Assembly: GCA_023105745.1 (NCBI GenBank)
Contig: JALGQZ010000002.1
Coordinates: 46,598,497 to 46,662,496 of the forward strand
DNA length: 64,000 bases
Reading direction: 5' to 3'
DNA from: Austropuccinia psidii
Taxonomy: Eukaryota > Basidiomycota > Pucciniomycetes > Pucciniales > Sphaerophragmiaceae
Made by a program: the position numbers and the translations under genes. Below, one piece after another: positions 42,587-56,219 of this stretch; position 1 is the stretch's first letter; each line of letters starts with the position of its first letter. The notes under the pieces were generated by a model. The model was not told where the DNA came from and did no database searches. It was given only the letters and a program-made list of their open reading frames with translations.

Positions 42587-44299
42587 ATGTCATCAAAGAT
42601 CCTTACTCGCCGTCAAGCCCGTTGGGCTGAATTCCTGTCTGAATTTCATTTCTCAATCACTTACCGCCCTGGCCGCCTGGCTACTCTTCCGGATGCTTTA
42701 TCACGTCGGGACAACGTCTATCCGGAGAGGGGGGAGGATTTCATCAGCAAGAATCCAATGAATTTTCAGCAACTCATTAAGCAAGATGAAGTTCAACCCT
42801 CAAAGTTCTTTGCAGTCAAGGTGGAGTCATTTTCAAATCTGATTGACTCAATTCAGAAGGAAGTATGGCAAGATCCTCAGTACCGAAGTATCCTTGAAGA
42901 TTTGGGTAAAGGTAAATCTGTCCAAGATTATTCTCTTGATTCCTCCTCCCAACTTCTTCTCTTCAAAGATCGGGTGGTAGTCCCAAATGACTCCACAATT
43001 CAACTCAGCATTCTTCAAATGCGCCACGATTCTCCTTTAGCTGGACACCCTGGCCAAGAGAAGACTCTCAAACTTGTCAAGTGGGACTTCCACTGTTCCG
43101 GCATGACTCAATTCATCAAGGATTATGTTTCATCCTGTCAACAGTGTTCAAGAAACAAGAATATTCATCATAAGAAGTTTGGATTTCTCAAGCCTCTCCC
43201 AATTCCAAATGGTCCTTGGATTTTCCTCTCAATGGATTTCATCACTCAACTGCCACTGTCCAATTCCTTTGACTCAATCCTTGTCATAGTGGACAGATTC
43301 TCGAAAATGGCGGTGTTTATTCCAACAATGTCTTCAATCACTTCACTGCATTTGGCCCATTTATTCATCAAGAATATTTTCTCAAAACATGGCCTCCCAT
43401 CAAGCATTGTCAGTGATAGAGGTTCACTCTTTGTTTCTTCCCTCTGGACCAATCTTTGTCAGCAGCTCAAGATTTCAAGAGACTTGTCAACTGCTTATCA
43501 CCCAGAAACTGATGGACAGACAGAGAGGGTAAATAAGATACTAGAACAGTATCTTTGGATGTATGTCAGTTATCATCAAGATGATTGGAACACCTGGCTC
43601 CCTCTGGCTGAATTTGCCTACAATAATTCTGATCACTCTTCAACCAAGCAATCACCGTTTTTCACTGTTTATGGGAGAGATCCACAATTTGATTCAGTTC
43701 ACATCACTCAAGATACTCCTGCTGGAAAGTTATCAACAAAAATCCAATCAGTACAGCAAGATGTCAAGAGAGAACTTGAAGCTTCCATAAACCGGTTTAA
43801 GAGGTATGCAGATAAAAGTAGAGCAAGTCCACCTGTTTTCAATCCTGGTGACATGGTATGGCTTTCTTCCAAGAATATCAAATCAACTAGACCCACCAAG
43901 AAACTGTCTGAAAGATGGTTGGGTCCCTTTCCAATCTTGAAGAAAGTCAGTACTCATGCCTACCACCTCAAGCTTCCATCTCAATGGAAATCCATCCACC
44001 CAGTCTTCCATATCTCACTCTTGGAACCAGTCAAGACATCAACAATCCCAAATTGGCATCAAGAGCCTCCTCCGCCAATCATTATTGAAGAAGAAGAGGA
44101 ATGGGAAGTCTCTCAAGTACTGGATTCAAAGCTCAAGAGAAGAAAATTATGGTATCTGGTAGAATGGAAAGGTTTCAGTCAGGATTCAGAAGGATCCACA
44201 TGGGAACCAGCTGAAAACCTCAAGAATTGCCCTGAACTTGTCAAAGATTTTCATTTGTTATATCCTGACAAACCAGGACCCAATTCTTCAATGGCTTGA
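42587..44299 (+). CDS. pol: Gypsy family A pol, part 2: RNase H end, integrase, chromodomain
   Basis: The RNase H segment (TDASDYALGAVLSQV, then FDSRKLIPAELNYEIHDKE) lies in this same frame at about 42358-42580, cut off by a TAA at 42581 that replaces an expected Tyr codon. After it 570 codons are open. The integrase zinc region (HDSPLAGH and CQQCSRNK) is followed by the catalytic DDE: LSMDFITQLP, IVSDRGSLF and TDGQTERVNK. The C-terminus holds a chromodomain (WEVSQVLDSKLKRRKLWYLV, WKGFSQDSEGSTWEP), which targets integration to modified chromatin in chromoviruses. It ends at 44299. Confidence 0.9.
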   Translation: MSSKILTRRQARWAEFLSEFHFSITYRPGRLATLPDALSRRDNVYPERGEDFISKNPMNFQQLIKQDEVQPSKFFAVKVESFSNLIDSIQKEVWQDPQYRSILEDLGKGKSVQDYSLDSSSQLLLFKDRVVVPNDSTIQLSILQMRHDSPLAGHPGQEKTLKLVKWDFHCSGMTQFIKDYVSSCQQCSRNKNIHHKKFGFLKPLPIPNGPWIFLSMDFITQLPLSNSFDSILVIVDRFSKMAVFIPTMSSITSLHLAHLFIKNIFSKHGLPSSIVSDRGSLFVSSLWTNLCQQLKISRDLSTAYHPETDGQTERVNKILEQYLWMYVSYHQDDWNTWLPLAEFAYNNSDHSSTKQSPFFTVYGRDPQFDSVHITQDTPAGKLSTKIQSVQQDVKRELEASINRFKRYADKSRASPPVFNPGDMVWLSSKNIKSTRPTKKLSERWLGPFPILKKVSTHAYHLKLPSQWKSIHPVFHISLLEPVKTSTIPNWHQEPPPPIIIEEEEEWEVSQVLDSKLKRRKLWYLVEWKGFSQDSEGSTWEPAENLKNCPELVKDFHLLYPDKPGPNSSMA

Positions 44300-45101
44300 A
44301 TTTTTATGGTGCTTGGTGGGGGGAGGAATTACCAAAAGTAAGTCCCACTCCTGGTATGCACCTTTAGGGGTATTCTACTCTTCTTTGTTGTAAGCATCAC
44401 CTTGGCCACTCTGTGAGCACTTTTCAATTTGGACACAGACTTCTTGGCCCGGCTTTCAACATCCAAATTCCAAATTTATGGCCATTTACACTTGGGCAAA
44501 TGGACCATTCCTTTTTTATTCTTCCTCCCAAGACTTTATTCTTTCAACACATTCATTTATCAAGATCTTTCTTATTTATGGCACTGGCGGGAGTGGCAAC
44601 TACTAAAAGTAAGTTCCTCTCCTGGTGTGCACTTCCCTGAGGGGTCTACAATCTGTCAAAACATCACCTTGGCCACTCTGTGAGCACCTGGCATCAAATT
44701 CTTTTATCCAGGTCCTTGGTCCCTTTCAAAATCAATTGTCGTAATCCGTGATGAAGATTGGATTTCTCCTCAAATTTCATTTTTCTTTACTTTTTCTGTT
44801 TCTCTCTTTATATCTGTTTCCTTTTCTCTTTTACTCTTTATATTCTTTTAAAATTTCTTTTCTTATAACACTTTAACGCCAAAATCTTTATGTCGAACCA
44901 TGTCTTCAACTTTGTCAAAGCCAAATGTCAAGAGAAGATCAAGTCAACCTCAATTCATATGCCAACAAGCTTATCAGTTCAATTCTTCTTTTCAAGATTC
45001 AATACCTCTGGAATCCTTACGTCAAATCCGTCTCATTAGCCTCAACAGGCCTCTACCTTACCTTGGTGCTCAGGAGCTCACCATTCAAGGTAGGGGGGTA
45101 C
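44300..45101 (+). other. Gypsy family A 3' UTR with internal duplication and polypurine tract
   Basis: Two imperfect copies of a ~90-bp segment (about 44329-44420 and 44598-44690) share AAAAGTAAGT, CTCCTGGT, GTGCAC and CACCTTGGCCACTCTGTG. The purine-rich AAGGTAGGGGGGTAC directly precedes the 3' LTR and is the plus-strand primer site. Confidence 0.7.
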
Positions 45102-46816
45102 TGTCACAACCACGTATTTTGACCCTCCTCCTTGATGGCGGCGGCAATCCAACCTGGAGCCAAGTTGGGGCCAATTGGCCATGTCATATCATTTATGGCC
45201 AATTGACCCCTTTTGGGTGCTCCATGGCTCTTACGCCCTAACCCATTCCATTGGCCACGTATGGCCTCCATCATCCTTTATGGCCTCAGGCCATATCCTG
45301 CGTCATTGGCCCTCTTGGCCAATTTCCACCTCACCAACCCCCAGGCCTCCATCACTGTTTTTGGGCCTGGGGGGTCCCTTTGTCTTCTAGGGGCTTCCAG
45401 GCCCCATGGCCACCTTCATTGGTTTCCTGGCCACCCCTTTCATTATGGGGGTTTTGGCCTAAATGGCCTTTTTGGGCCATTTAGGCCCCCCACGGCTTCT
45501 ACGGTCCGTGGGCCGTAATACGCGGTCCGCGGTCCGTAGGCGGATTAGGCCCCTTTTGGCCTAATCCAATGAGGCCAAAAGGGGCCAAAGGGAGCAGCCA
45601 CCTAGCCCCCAAGGCCAGGTGGGTCCCAAACCACAATTGGGCCCACCTGAGCCATTTTTGGCCACCAATCCCTTGGACCCAAATTGGACCAAAAACACCT
45701 TGGATCCATTTTTGGCCATAAATCCCATAGGACCACCATGGACCAACTTCACCGTCATGGCCTCTGGCAACCACCAGAGGCCACCAAATCATCTCAACAA
45801 GCATTTCCCTCAACTTAAGGGAGGATTGCTTCATTCCTCCATGCACCTCGTACTCAAGGTTGCAGGAGTGGTGCATATATGGTGTTATATACCATTATGC
45901 ACCATTTTTGCCCAGCAATTCAATGGTGACGTTTTCAGGACCCAAATCAACCTTCTTAACTCAAGGTACCAAGATCCAACGCCCATTTCGAAGGAGAACC
46001 TTTGGACTCATCAGTTTGGTAATCCATGGCGGCAATCAGAAGACCATTCAAGGACTCCAATCACCTGGCTCAGCAGGAGTTGGGTTGGCATTTTCATTCA
46101 GGGTTATTCTAAGGGCAATTCTCAAAAGGTATTACATCTTTTCAATCAGTTGTCAAGGCATCAAGTATTTCAATACTTCTTGGACAACTCAATTGGTTCA
46201 TACAGGCGGTAATCAATCAACCTGTACGTACTTGGCCCAATTGGGCCAATTCATATTCCACTGTGGGAATTCAATCACACAGTTTCAAATTCAAGATGGC
46301 CAGAACTGTATTGGCCCGATTCGGACAATACAGCCGGTGATCCAACTCCAGGATCAATCTTTCAGCTTTTCACATATACTGGCCACCTTTCAGCACCTGG
46401 GGACTTTTTCCCCAGTTAATTAATATAGTGGATTTATTTATATCCTTATTTTCTTTTACCTTATTAAAGTTAATACTGATAATCTTAAGTCAGTCATTCA
46501 GCACCCTCTTTCTTTTATTTCCTCGCCTGTCCAGTGGATATTGGTGGTCATATCCTTATACTAATTCCATTTCCTTTTCTGGCAGGTTGAAACAGTGAAT
46601 TGAGGATTCACCTGGTTGGCTTCTTGGCTTTTGGCTTCTTTATTATCTTTGGCCATTGGCTTCATCTTTTCTTATCTCATCTTTTGGCATACTTGTTTTC
46701 TCCCATATTCTTTCTTAGAGAAAATTCATTCTTATTATTCTTTATCTTTGGAGCCCGCCAAGTGAGTTCTTGATTCCTGAGTGCCAGGCCCTCTTCTTCC
46801 AAGAGCCCCTGTGACA
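45102..46816 (+). repeat. Gypsy family A copy 2, 3' LTR
   Basis: 1715 bp, about six substitutions from the 5' LTR. It has 28 extra bases near 45290 and lacks 17 bases near 45735. Confidence 0.95.
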
Positions 46817-46821
46817 GTATG
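46817..46821. repeat. Target-site duplication GTATG, right
   Basis: Copy of 36804-36808. Confidence 0.9.
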
Positions 46822-47033
46822 TTAATAGAGGGAAATTTAAGTAATTAAAATGAATTATTCAGAGTGGAAAGAAGCCAAAAGAGAGAAATTATGTGCATAT
46901 TGAAGGTGAAAAGTACTCAAGCAGCAAGGAGATAAAATGAATATTGAAACTTACTTAGTCTTTTGAAGTCAGCAATTAATTTGACAAGTAATTCACTGAA
47001 TTTATTAAAAAAAATCAGGAGATAAGGGATACA

Positions 47034-50000
47034 GTGTTACAAGGTCTCTTCTAAGGAACAAGGCCTGGAACTCAGGGGATTGGACTCACCTTCAGAGTGC
47101 TCAAAAAGGATAAGCAGAAACTGAAACAGTATAAGGATAAGACAAGATTTCTAGTTCAGAAAGAAATAAGAATATGTAGCTTAAATTAAATTAAGAAATG
47201 AAACAATAAGAAAGAAGAGAGATAACCAGAAAAAAATTCCTATTACACGTTTTGAACCAGTCAGAAAAGAAGAGTTCTGAAACTGAATACTGATACAAAA
47301 AAGAAATCTCCTGGTTTGGCGAGTTTAAGTGGGGATAAGGTTGATAACCATTTTCCCTAGTAGTGGCTGTGAGAGTATCACCCTCTTGAAACTTATGGAA
47401 TATTTAAAATGATGATGACACACATTTTGAATGTGACCCCTTTTCTTCCAAATTTCATTAAAATTTTCGAAGGGTTCAATCTTTATCTCCTCCTTTCCTT
47501 ATAATTACAGTTCTTATATCCTCAACCCTTTTCACTCTTTAGTACAGCTTTGAATATTGAAATAATCCCTGGTAAGCTCTCTGATAAGTCTTATTTCTTT
47601 CATTTAGTGGTTTCATGGGTCTTATCTGTCTGAAAGTATTCAATTTTAAAATGCGTCTTGGGGTATATTCCAACACTAATACCAAATTATTTCTTAGAAT
47701 AAAACTTTTTCATAATGACAATATGAATGGAATTTGTATTTAAATGTCCATAAATTACCTTCTTGGCTCTTTTTGGGTCAGGATGACGTCATAAACAATG
47801 TTTTAGAAGAATTTCAAAAGAGCTAATTTATTGAGGTTTTGGTCTTTTATGTCTGAAATGGTAAAATATGTCATTTTTTGTTGGGTATGTCCCCTAGCAA
47901 AGATCAATAATTTTATAACAATAAAAAAAGATAAAAAATGACAATAAAAATGTGATTGGCCTTGATCCTACTGAAAGCCCGTTCCTGGCCATTTTGGGTG
48001 AACGTGAAGGCATACCCAACTTTTGAAAGATTTTGAGAAAGAAAGTGTTTTTGAATCCTGAAGTGATGTTGTTTATGGAATTGAAAATAGCACCATAATA
48101 AAGTTTTTGGTCTTCAATGGCCTTTTTAACTCTTTTTTAAGTCCACAGTCCATCGTCTTTAGGGGCTATAGGAAGTCCTAAAAACCAGTTTGGCCACCCC
48201 ACACCCAAATTCTTCTGGGGTTCCAGGAGCCAAAGATACCAAAATAGGGGGTTCCTTGGGTAATACTGGGTTCCATTAAGTGTCTCATGGGTGTTTTGAA
48301 AGGCCTTTCCCAGATGAGCTTGGGAAGGAATTATGCTGCTTTTAATAAAGTAAATAAAAGATAGAAGTTATAAAAGTAAAAAAGAACGTAAAGCAAGAAA
48401 ATAGAAAAAATCAAATTTCTGAGAGTTGTCCCTCTTGAGCTGAGTTATGTTTTTTAGCCAAATTTTTATTAAAGATAAAAAACAATTATGTTTGTAACAA
48501 AGTGGCAACAGTTATTTTTTAAAAGAGGTAGAAGCCTCTTGGAGATGCATAGCAGGAGATGGAACTTACTTTCATAACTTCCACTCTCAACCAAGAACCA
48601 TAAAAAGAAAATCTAAGAGATGAAAGATAAGCTGATTTGAAGAGCTAAATTTGAGATATAAATTAAGTAACAAAAGAAGAAAAAGGAATTGGACATATTT
48701 GCCATTAAAAGGAGGAATGGAGGGTACCATTGTTACAAGGCCTTCAGAATTTATCCAAAGGATTCAAAAACTCTCACAAAGTGTCCAAAATAAATTTTAA
48801 AATGTATTTTTGTAGAATAAACCCTTAAAGGTGAATGCCAGTAGAGGAACTGACTTTCATAAAATCAAATTCCCACCAAGAACGATAAATAAAACTCTTG
48901 AGGTGTTTGGGCTAGGATTGCCAGAATACAAAGAATGAAAGTCCTTGACAACCTTTGGTTAGTTGGTCAGCTTATCAGCTGGTTACCAAGCAGTTCTTTG
49001 TGGGCCTTTACTGAATCCTGTATTCTCTACATGATACCATAGCTTAACTGTTTTGATTTTTAAGCCCAGAAAATTTTCCACTTTCCATTATTATTGCTCT
49101 AACAATGTAGCTGGCAAAGGTGGAAATAGATGGCCCTACAGGATAGTTAATTTCTTGAAATTTTCCAATAATGACACATGGTAAACAGGGAAAAATGACT
49201 TCAATTTTTGGGGAAAGTTGAGGCTATATTCATTTCTTCAATTCTTCTTAAAAACTTCAAAGGGTCTTACAAAGCTTTCTAAGAGACTCTTTGATGGTGT
49301 TTGAGGCTAAAAATACTTTTTCCCAAGGTTGGAAATCAGGTGGAATTGACCTATTTTTATCTGAATTCTTCTTAAAATAATTTATTACAGAGTGTAATTA
49401 TTCTTTGACCACTTGCTATATATATTAAAGTCTTTATGATAGATTTTCAAAATTATTGTCTTCAGAATTTTGAATAGAGTAAAATCTGGGATATATTACA
49501 CAAATGGGAAAAATGGTTATTGTTTTTGTTCAAAGGTGTTCTGCCTTTTTCTAGGAAAATGAATTCATAACAAGCCAGGTGTTCCAGTCATCTTGATAAT
49601 ACTTGAAATACATCTGAATATATTTTTATAGAATCCAATTTACCCTCTCTGTATGTCTAGCTTTTTCAGAGTGGAAATAAGCTGAAATACCTCTTGATAT
49701 AGAGAGCTTCTGACATAAATTGAGACAGAATAATGAGCCCAAAATGTGATTCTCTATCACTGATGATACATATTGAGGGAGGGTTTTTGGAAAAGAAATG
49801 GTTAATGAGTATTTGAGATAAGTGCAAACAATGATTGTTGAATAAGATGGAATTAATATTTCCATTTTTGAGAATCTGTCAACATTATAGAGTTGAGTGG
49901 AATGTTTTGGAAAGTGAAAATTGAGTGATACATTCCATCAATAACAAACTACAAGGACCATAGGGAATTTGCAGAGGTTTGAATAATAAAACCTTTTTAT

Positions 50001-50345
50001 GGTTAAATTTCTTGTTTCTAGAACATATCTGAAATGAGGACACATAGTCCTTTATAAATTGATTCATGCTATACAAGTAAAAATGTCTTTTGATGAGTTT
50101 GAGGGTATTCTATTGGCAAGGTTTTCTAGACAATAGACAATCATGGCACTTTTGAAGAAAAGCCAAATTTATGGATGTGTGTTTTGTGATACCCACTATA
50201 TCTTTAAAAAATAAAAATTTTAATTGAGGTGCAAGAGAATAATCTGGAATCATTCAGCTCTTCCTAATGGTTTGATTGTCTTTTCATCCTCTTTTTGGAA
50301 TTTGATCCAAAAGGCCTTTGTAGTACTTTGAGATATGACCACACA
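47034..50345 (-). mobile_element. Decayed gypsy family A element, minus strand
   Basis: The plus strand at 47034 (TGTTACAAGGTCTCTTCTAAGG, weakly matching TGTCACAGGGGCTCTTGG, then GGCCTGGAACTCAG) looks like a degraded LTR end in reverse. Pol fragments follow further right. The extents are approximate. Confidence 0.5.
49626..50076 (-). pseudogene. Decayed gypsy integrase fragments
   Basis: Two short minus-strand frames match the family A integrase. MNQFIKDYVSSFQICSRNKK corresponds to the zinc region near 43105, and the other, ending ARHTERVNWIL, corresponds to the catalytic core up to TDGQTERVNKIL. In the second, the catalytic region is eroded (HILGSLF for SDRGSLF). Confidence 0.8.
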
Positions 50346-53300
50346 TCTAAAAAGGTCACAAAGATATTACAAAACTTATTCTATTAATAATAATTAAAAT
50401 TCAAATTCTAAAAACAATTAAAATAAGAAAATATGCCACAAAAAAGCAGAAATTCTTGATTATCTAAGAAATAAGTGGATATAAATGTGAAATAAATCAC
50501 AAAATTGGATTTCCAATCCAAAGAGACATATATGACTCTGTTATGTCATATCTGTAAACCCAATACTTCGTGAAATACATGGATATATGCTGCCTAATGA
50601 TTAGTGCATCTATTCATGGTTTTTAGCTTGTATTGTTTGAAATGGTAATGCTAAAGAAATGATTCTAAATTTAATTTACCACAAAACAGATTCCATAAGA
50701 CAGCTATAAAGTATATCTGGCAAGCTGTAAATAAGGTTAAGAATAATGAAGGGAAATTGGTCAAAATAGCAATACCAGTTGACCATTTAAAATTAAAATT
50801 AATCCAAACTTAGGACAAAGTACGTATTCAGACTCTACTAGCTATAAATGAAAATTGAATAATTTTTGTCGTGATATTCAAGGTATGACACTATGAAATA
50901 ATGGCTTAAAGTCTAAAGTAGTAAATTTTGACATAAAAGATGAATTACTATCAAAATAATCAAAAATAGAGCTTTGATGATGTAATAAAATCCTCTTGTT
51001 CCCTTAGTAAAGACATGCAAAGATATCAGAATTGCCCCTGTGAAATGAATTTGTGTGAAAAAATTAAAAGTTATTGTGGTATACCATGAGAGTTCAGCTA
51101 TATAATTTTGTTTTATTTTTTGCTAATTATATATATGAAAGCAGATAAAAATCGTATGAAATCACCTTTAAGGAAAAAAACAGCAAAGTAATCATTGAAG
51201 AACACAATGATATATTGATTGAAGAAAATAATATACAGGCTTTCTATGTCAGTGACACCCCACTGAAATATCCAACACACAATTGTGATGGATAGTACCC
51301 AAATCAAAGACATTTGTTTTCCATTTTCTTTGTAAATAATTTTTTTTTGTATATATTTTTTATCATTCATGAATATAAGCAATTGGGTGATTATTATAAT
51401 AAGAGTCACAATGAGGATTACAATTGATAAATATCAGCTTTATAGGAATACTTGGGGACATAGAAGGTTCAAGGTATGGAACAAAACACATTTTGAAATA
51501 TTACTTTTGGGAACTTTCATGTATTTTTGCTGTTATAAAACACCCAATGAGGGGATCATAATCATTAAGTTCCTTTAAATAATTTAAATGATCAATTTTT
51601 TAATATTGAAAAAAATTTATTGTTGAATGGGAAAGGCCATATTAAATCAACTCTTCTGTTAATGTGAACACCAAATTTCTCATTCAAGCTGCAGAGATGG
51701 AGTGTGGTACATGATGTTGGAAGGGATATGGTATGTATTGTCCTGTTTTAATTGTTTTAACATATAAGTATTACATAGTTTTTGTGTTTTGAAGAGACTC
51801 TTCTAGGCTAATAGGTTTAAAAGATATTTCTGGGAAGAGAAAAGGAGTGGGACATGTAAGTGTAGTCACCATTATTGGAGTATTGAAAAAGACCAGCTTG
51901 TAAAGTTGGTAAGGAGGACCTCCTTATTTTGAGACTGGAGCTAGGCATGTCATGGGCTCAGGCCACATGAAGGACACACTCAAGATTAGGATTTTTAGGT
52001 GAATGCAATTTCTGGAAGTTTTGAGTAGTTTTTGGAAGATTTTGGAAGAATACAGGTAATAAAGTCAATAAAGCCCTCAAATACCAACAAAACTATAATA
52101 CAGTACAATCACCTGACTGATGAGTAATCAATTGAGTAATACATGAAGATAAGGCCTCCAGAGCCCAAATTAAGCTTTGGTTGTATTTCATAGCCACATG
52201 TCACAAACATGTCACTTGAACAAGTGAGAGATTAATAAATTGATCTGATTGGTCAGAAACATGTTACATCAATATTAAAAGTGAAGTGAAGCAATCTTAT
52301 TGGTCAGAAATATAGACTTGTGTCACATCACAGACCTTTAACCTTGCATATCCAGAATTAAAGTTTGCACTGCTTTGTACAGCCACCAGAGGCTGAAAAT
52401 TTCAAAGTACTTTGTTTTTTGCACTGATATGGAGGGCCCCATGGGTATAAAGAGAGGCTCTCTCTCCCAATTTTTCTGTTTTCCCCATCTATAAATTATA
52501 GCTTCATTATTTTTTCTGATCAATCCTCTGAGAGGTTTTACTTGAAATCTATTTTGATAAATTAATCCAAGTAATTGAGGTTTGTTGTTGACAGTGATTG
52601 AGGGAACCAATAGTGTGAAAAGATGTTAATTCATCCCTCACTAGCAGGTGGAATAGTAATTGATTAAATCAAATAGGATCTTAAGGATTGAAGCTCATGA
52701 GAAAGGTATCTCTAGAGTTTAGTGATTAAGCCTTAAGATCAATTTTTAGAGAGTTTTAAAAGAAAAAAATCACCCAAAGTATTTTTTTAGGCTTTAAAGC
52801 AAAACCTAATAAATTTCAATTAGTTTTGAGCTAGTTTTTGTTGTAAAGCTCCTCAAAGGAAGTGATTTTTCCTTTTTTAAAATGAAAAATGCACAATTGG
52901 AGTAATATTGCTACTTTTAAAAGAAAAGTAGACCTGTATTTATTAGCTAACAACTAATAAATTATCATCAAATAAAAGAAGAAGAACATAATCAAGTTCA
53001 GGAAATTAGTATTCAATTTATAGCCCATAGCTAGTAGTATCATCAACAACCCAGAAGATATTACACAAATTATTATTGCAACAGAACAAGAAAAGAAAAA
53101 TAATATTGATTACCCAGAACTATAACTTATATTAAAAATTATTAGAGTAGTAGACTATCCATAATACCACAAAGAGAATCAAATATATATTTTATCCTTT
53201 GAAGTCTGTTATTATATCAAATTCAGTATTATTAGTGTTTTTATTTTTTGTATTTACTGAAAAATGTATCAAGAGAAGAGGAAATGTTTTACTTTGTGTA

Positions 53301-55423
53301 TTATAAATAGTATTTTCTATTTTTTATCATTTTCTCATTATTGCAAGTATTTTTTGTCAATCGTTTCATGGAATCCAATCAGCCTTATGAAAGTTTTGAA
53401 AATAAGTTATATCCTAAGGTTCTAAATATTAATTATTTTAAGTAGAGAAAAGTCTCATTAGAGATTTTTGAGTACAATTTTTTCTGATCAAGCCACTATC
53501 AATAAAAACATTTGTTTGGTCAACTCATTAAAGATAAATTATAATATCAATAAAGGAAGTCTAGATTGTCCTAGAACACAAGAAAAGAAAGTGTTACAAG
53601 TCCCAAAAAGCAATTCACAACTCTTTGCTTGTAAATTCCCCTTCCAGTTACTGCCTCATTTTATCCCACATGCAGTGGAGTTCCCACAATATTAATGATT
53701 CAAGATAAATATTAAAAATAATCATTTTTGATCTTTAATTGTAATCCAATTTTAATGTAAACATATTAAAAAAAGAAAAAACTGGTGGATATTGGTATTT
53801 TATGATTAAACTACCTGAATACTCAAAATTAAATAATATGCCAAACCTATGATGTCAGAATATTAGAGCTACAGTAATAACTCTAAAATATGGTTTAATA
53901 ATAGGATGATAAGGTGTAATCATGATGGAAATGTCACCAAACCTTATAATATCGATGAAATACAGTGGATATGTTAACTACATGTATTCTAGAAGGAAGG
54001 GTCTTTAATATACAAAGAACCCTCCTTCCTATGTTTCACCATCTGATGTATCAAAATAAAAAATAGTAAATAAAAGGTAATACACTGTATTCTTTATATA
54101 TATAGCTATTATATTATTAAAAAGCCAATTCTTAACTTGTATCAATCTCTTGATTTTACATTAGTAAATCAAAATTTGATGATTATTTGTTATTTTATCT
54201 TCAATGCTCTAAATCCATGTAATAATAGTCAAAATTCTATTTCTCTCTACTTTTTATTGTAACTACATTCCAAAAATGTTTTACTTACTTTATTAGGCCA
54301 AAAATTAATCAAAATTATTACATTAAGTGTTAAAAGTAGGTCATCTTCTCTTATTAAGATATTTTTTTCTATTATTAATCATCAATAATTCTTTTATTAA
54401 TATAAATAGTCCTTATAATAACATGTAGCTTTTATATGAGTATCATTATTTCTATAAATTGTTTTTTATTACTAAATAAAAATTCCTAACACATTTATCC
54501 TTTGTTTATGCCATGATAAATTGCCATAAGTATATAAATTTACTAAATATTATATTTTTTATTCTTTGTGAATAATATAAATTATCTTACACCATAAGTA
54601 TAATAATTAACATCTTATTATTCTTGTTCATTTATATTAGGAAGAACAGAGTATAATGGGTCAAATATTAGTAATTTTGATGTATTTTTTCATAATAAAA
54701 ACTTAAATTTGGGGTCCTGACCATGATATTTAATCAAAAGAATTCATAACAAGATTGAAATTGTGTTTATACAACGTGGAATTATATTTATAATGATAAT
54801 TTATATAATAGCTTAATACTTATTTGATTTAACAGCTATTGAGGAATTAGTAAAGTAATTTCATTGTCTTACATGTGGCTTCTCACATCTCTAGACTTAT
54901 AAGACCTTTCTTTGAGTGACTCTGGTGATGAAATAAAATTTCTATGAGTTAAAAATAAAAATTTATGCTATAATTTAATTAAAGAATCATATTATGATTT
55001 TTTATTTCAAATATCATTATTTATTTGAAAATTAAAAGATAAGAATGAAAATAAAGAAAAATGGAAAACTGTTTTATTATTATATTTACTTATTTCTCTT
55101 ACACAAAAAAGATAAAAAGAAACTTTCACATGGCAATTGCCATAAATTTTAAAAAATACTATTTTGTTAAAAGAATTATTGTTATTTGCCTTTTCAGTGT
55201 TTTAAGATAAGCCAAAAGAGTATACACAAACAACTTTTTAAAAATTGGTAAAGAAGCTTGTCAAAGTTCTATCATACCAAAGGTAACCTAGAAAAGAAAA
55301 AACAAGAAATTGGTTTTTAAGGACCCACCATTCAGGGGTCTGAAGGTGAGCACCTTTGTTTAAGTTCCTTAAGAAAATTTTCTATTTTTATTTTTTTTGA
55401 ATTTCTTTTTTATTGAACTTAAT
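50346..55423. other. AT-rich region without recognised genes
   Basis: About 5 kb of very AT-rich sequence with no open frame above about 100 codons and no name I can give. At 52245-52455 two ATTGGTCAGAAA repeats (CCAAT boxes on the minus strand) precede GGGTATAAAGAGAGG, a promoter-like arrangement that may be an old LTR. Confidence 0.4.
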
Positions 55424-56095
55424 ATGACTACTAGAAGAGGTTCCCAATACTCAATCCAATCAGATAGAGGTTGACTCAGAAGTAGAAATTATCCCACAAA
55501 AGGGAAAAGAAAGAGCATCATCCTCAGTGTAAAAGAATCCACACAAGGAAGTGCCATATGCAAAAAGAAAGACCTTGAAATGCCTATCATTTCTGAACCT
55601 GAATGGGAACTGAGCATTAGTAATTCAAACAGAGATAAATCCTATGGAAAGGGCTCAGATAGAGATATTCATGAGCCAGTCAAAACATTACTAAATAGTC
55701 TACAAAGAAAGGTAGTGGGACATGTTGCCCCAAGAGATTTCTTCAGGAGGAGGAAATAGTGAAATAATATAATTAATAGGATCCACTATTGTCCAAACCT
55801 CAGATCAAAAATTCAAACAAATGTCACAACAAAAAAGGGTGGAAAGCAAGGAAGAAGCCCTGGTAGCTACTACAAGCAAGCCTCAAGCAAACAAACCTCC
55901 TCAGGAAGAAAAAAAGAACAAGGTAGATAATTGGAGAAAACCATTTTTGCTCAGTTACAGGATCCCAAGAATACAAAAAGATGCTATGTAAAGTTTTTTC
56001 AACATGGCCAAAACCTTGATGGAATTAAAGGACAAAGAGGGGCAAAGAATGAGACAGCCATCCTTCACAACGATGTGACTTTGTCTCATGTTTTT
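55424..56095 (+). pseudogene. Decayed gag of a further gypsy family
   Basis: Starts MTTRRGSQYSIQSD from ATG 55424, then broken fragments in several frames: MPIISEPEWELSISNSNRDK near 55580, and FQHGQNLDGIKGQRGAK near 55999. From memory this is a gag-like family common in Austropuccinia psidii. The 3' part is missing; the gypsy family B element lies just to the right. Confidence 0.55.
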
Positions 56096-56219
56096 AAAAT
56101 AATTTAACAGATGTCAAAATAGTTTATTATATCCTTAATAGGGACAATAGTATATTATTGTTGTCAGGTTGAGTCTATGATGAGAGTATTAAAAGGTATT
56201 TACAACTCTTAACTATGAC

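Larger units (their letters stand above)
36809..46816 (+). mobile_element. Ty3/gypsy chromovirus family A, copy 2 (complete, recent, pol broken)
   Basis: LTRs 36809-38512 and 45102-46816, leader, gag, pol with chromodomain, a long 3' UTR and a polypurine tract, bounded by GTATG duplications. The LTRs differ by about six substitutions and two indels (28 bp extra in the 3' LTR, 17 bp extra in the 5' LTR), so insertion is recent. Pol has one frameshift and one nonsense change. Confidence 0.95.

Noticed and set aside
52245..52640. Possible LTR or promoter (two CCAAT boxes and a TATA box)
   Set aside because: Not called as an element: no second LTR, target duplication or coding remnants could be found nearby.
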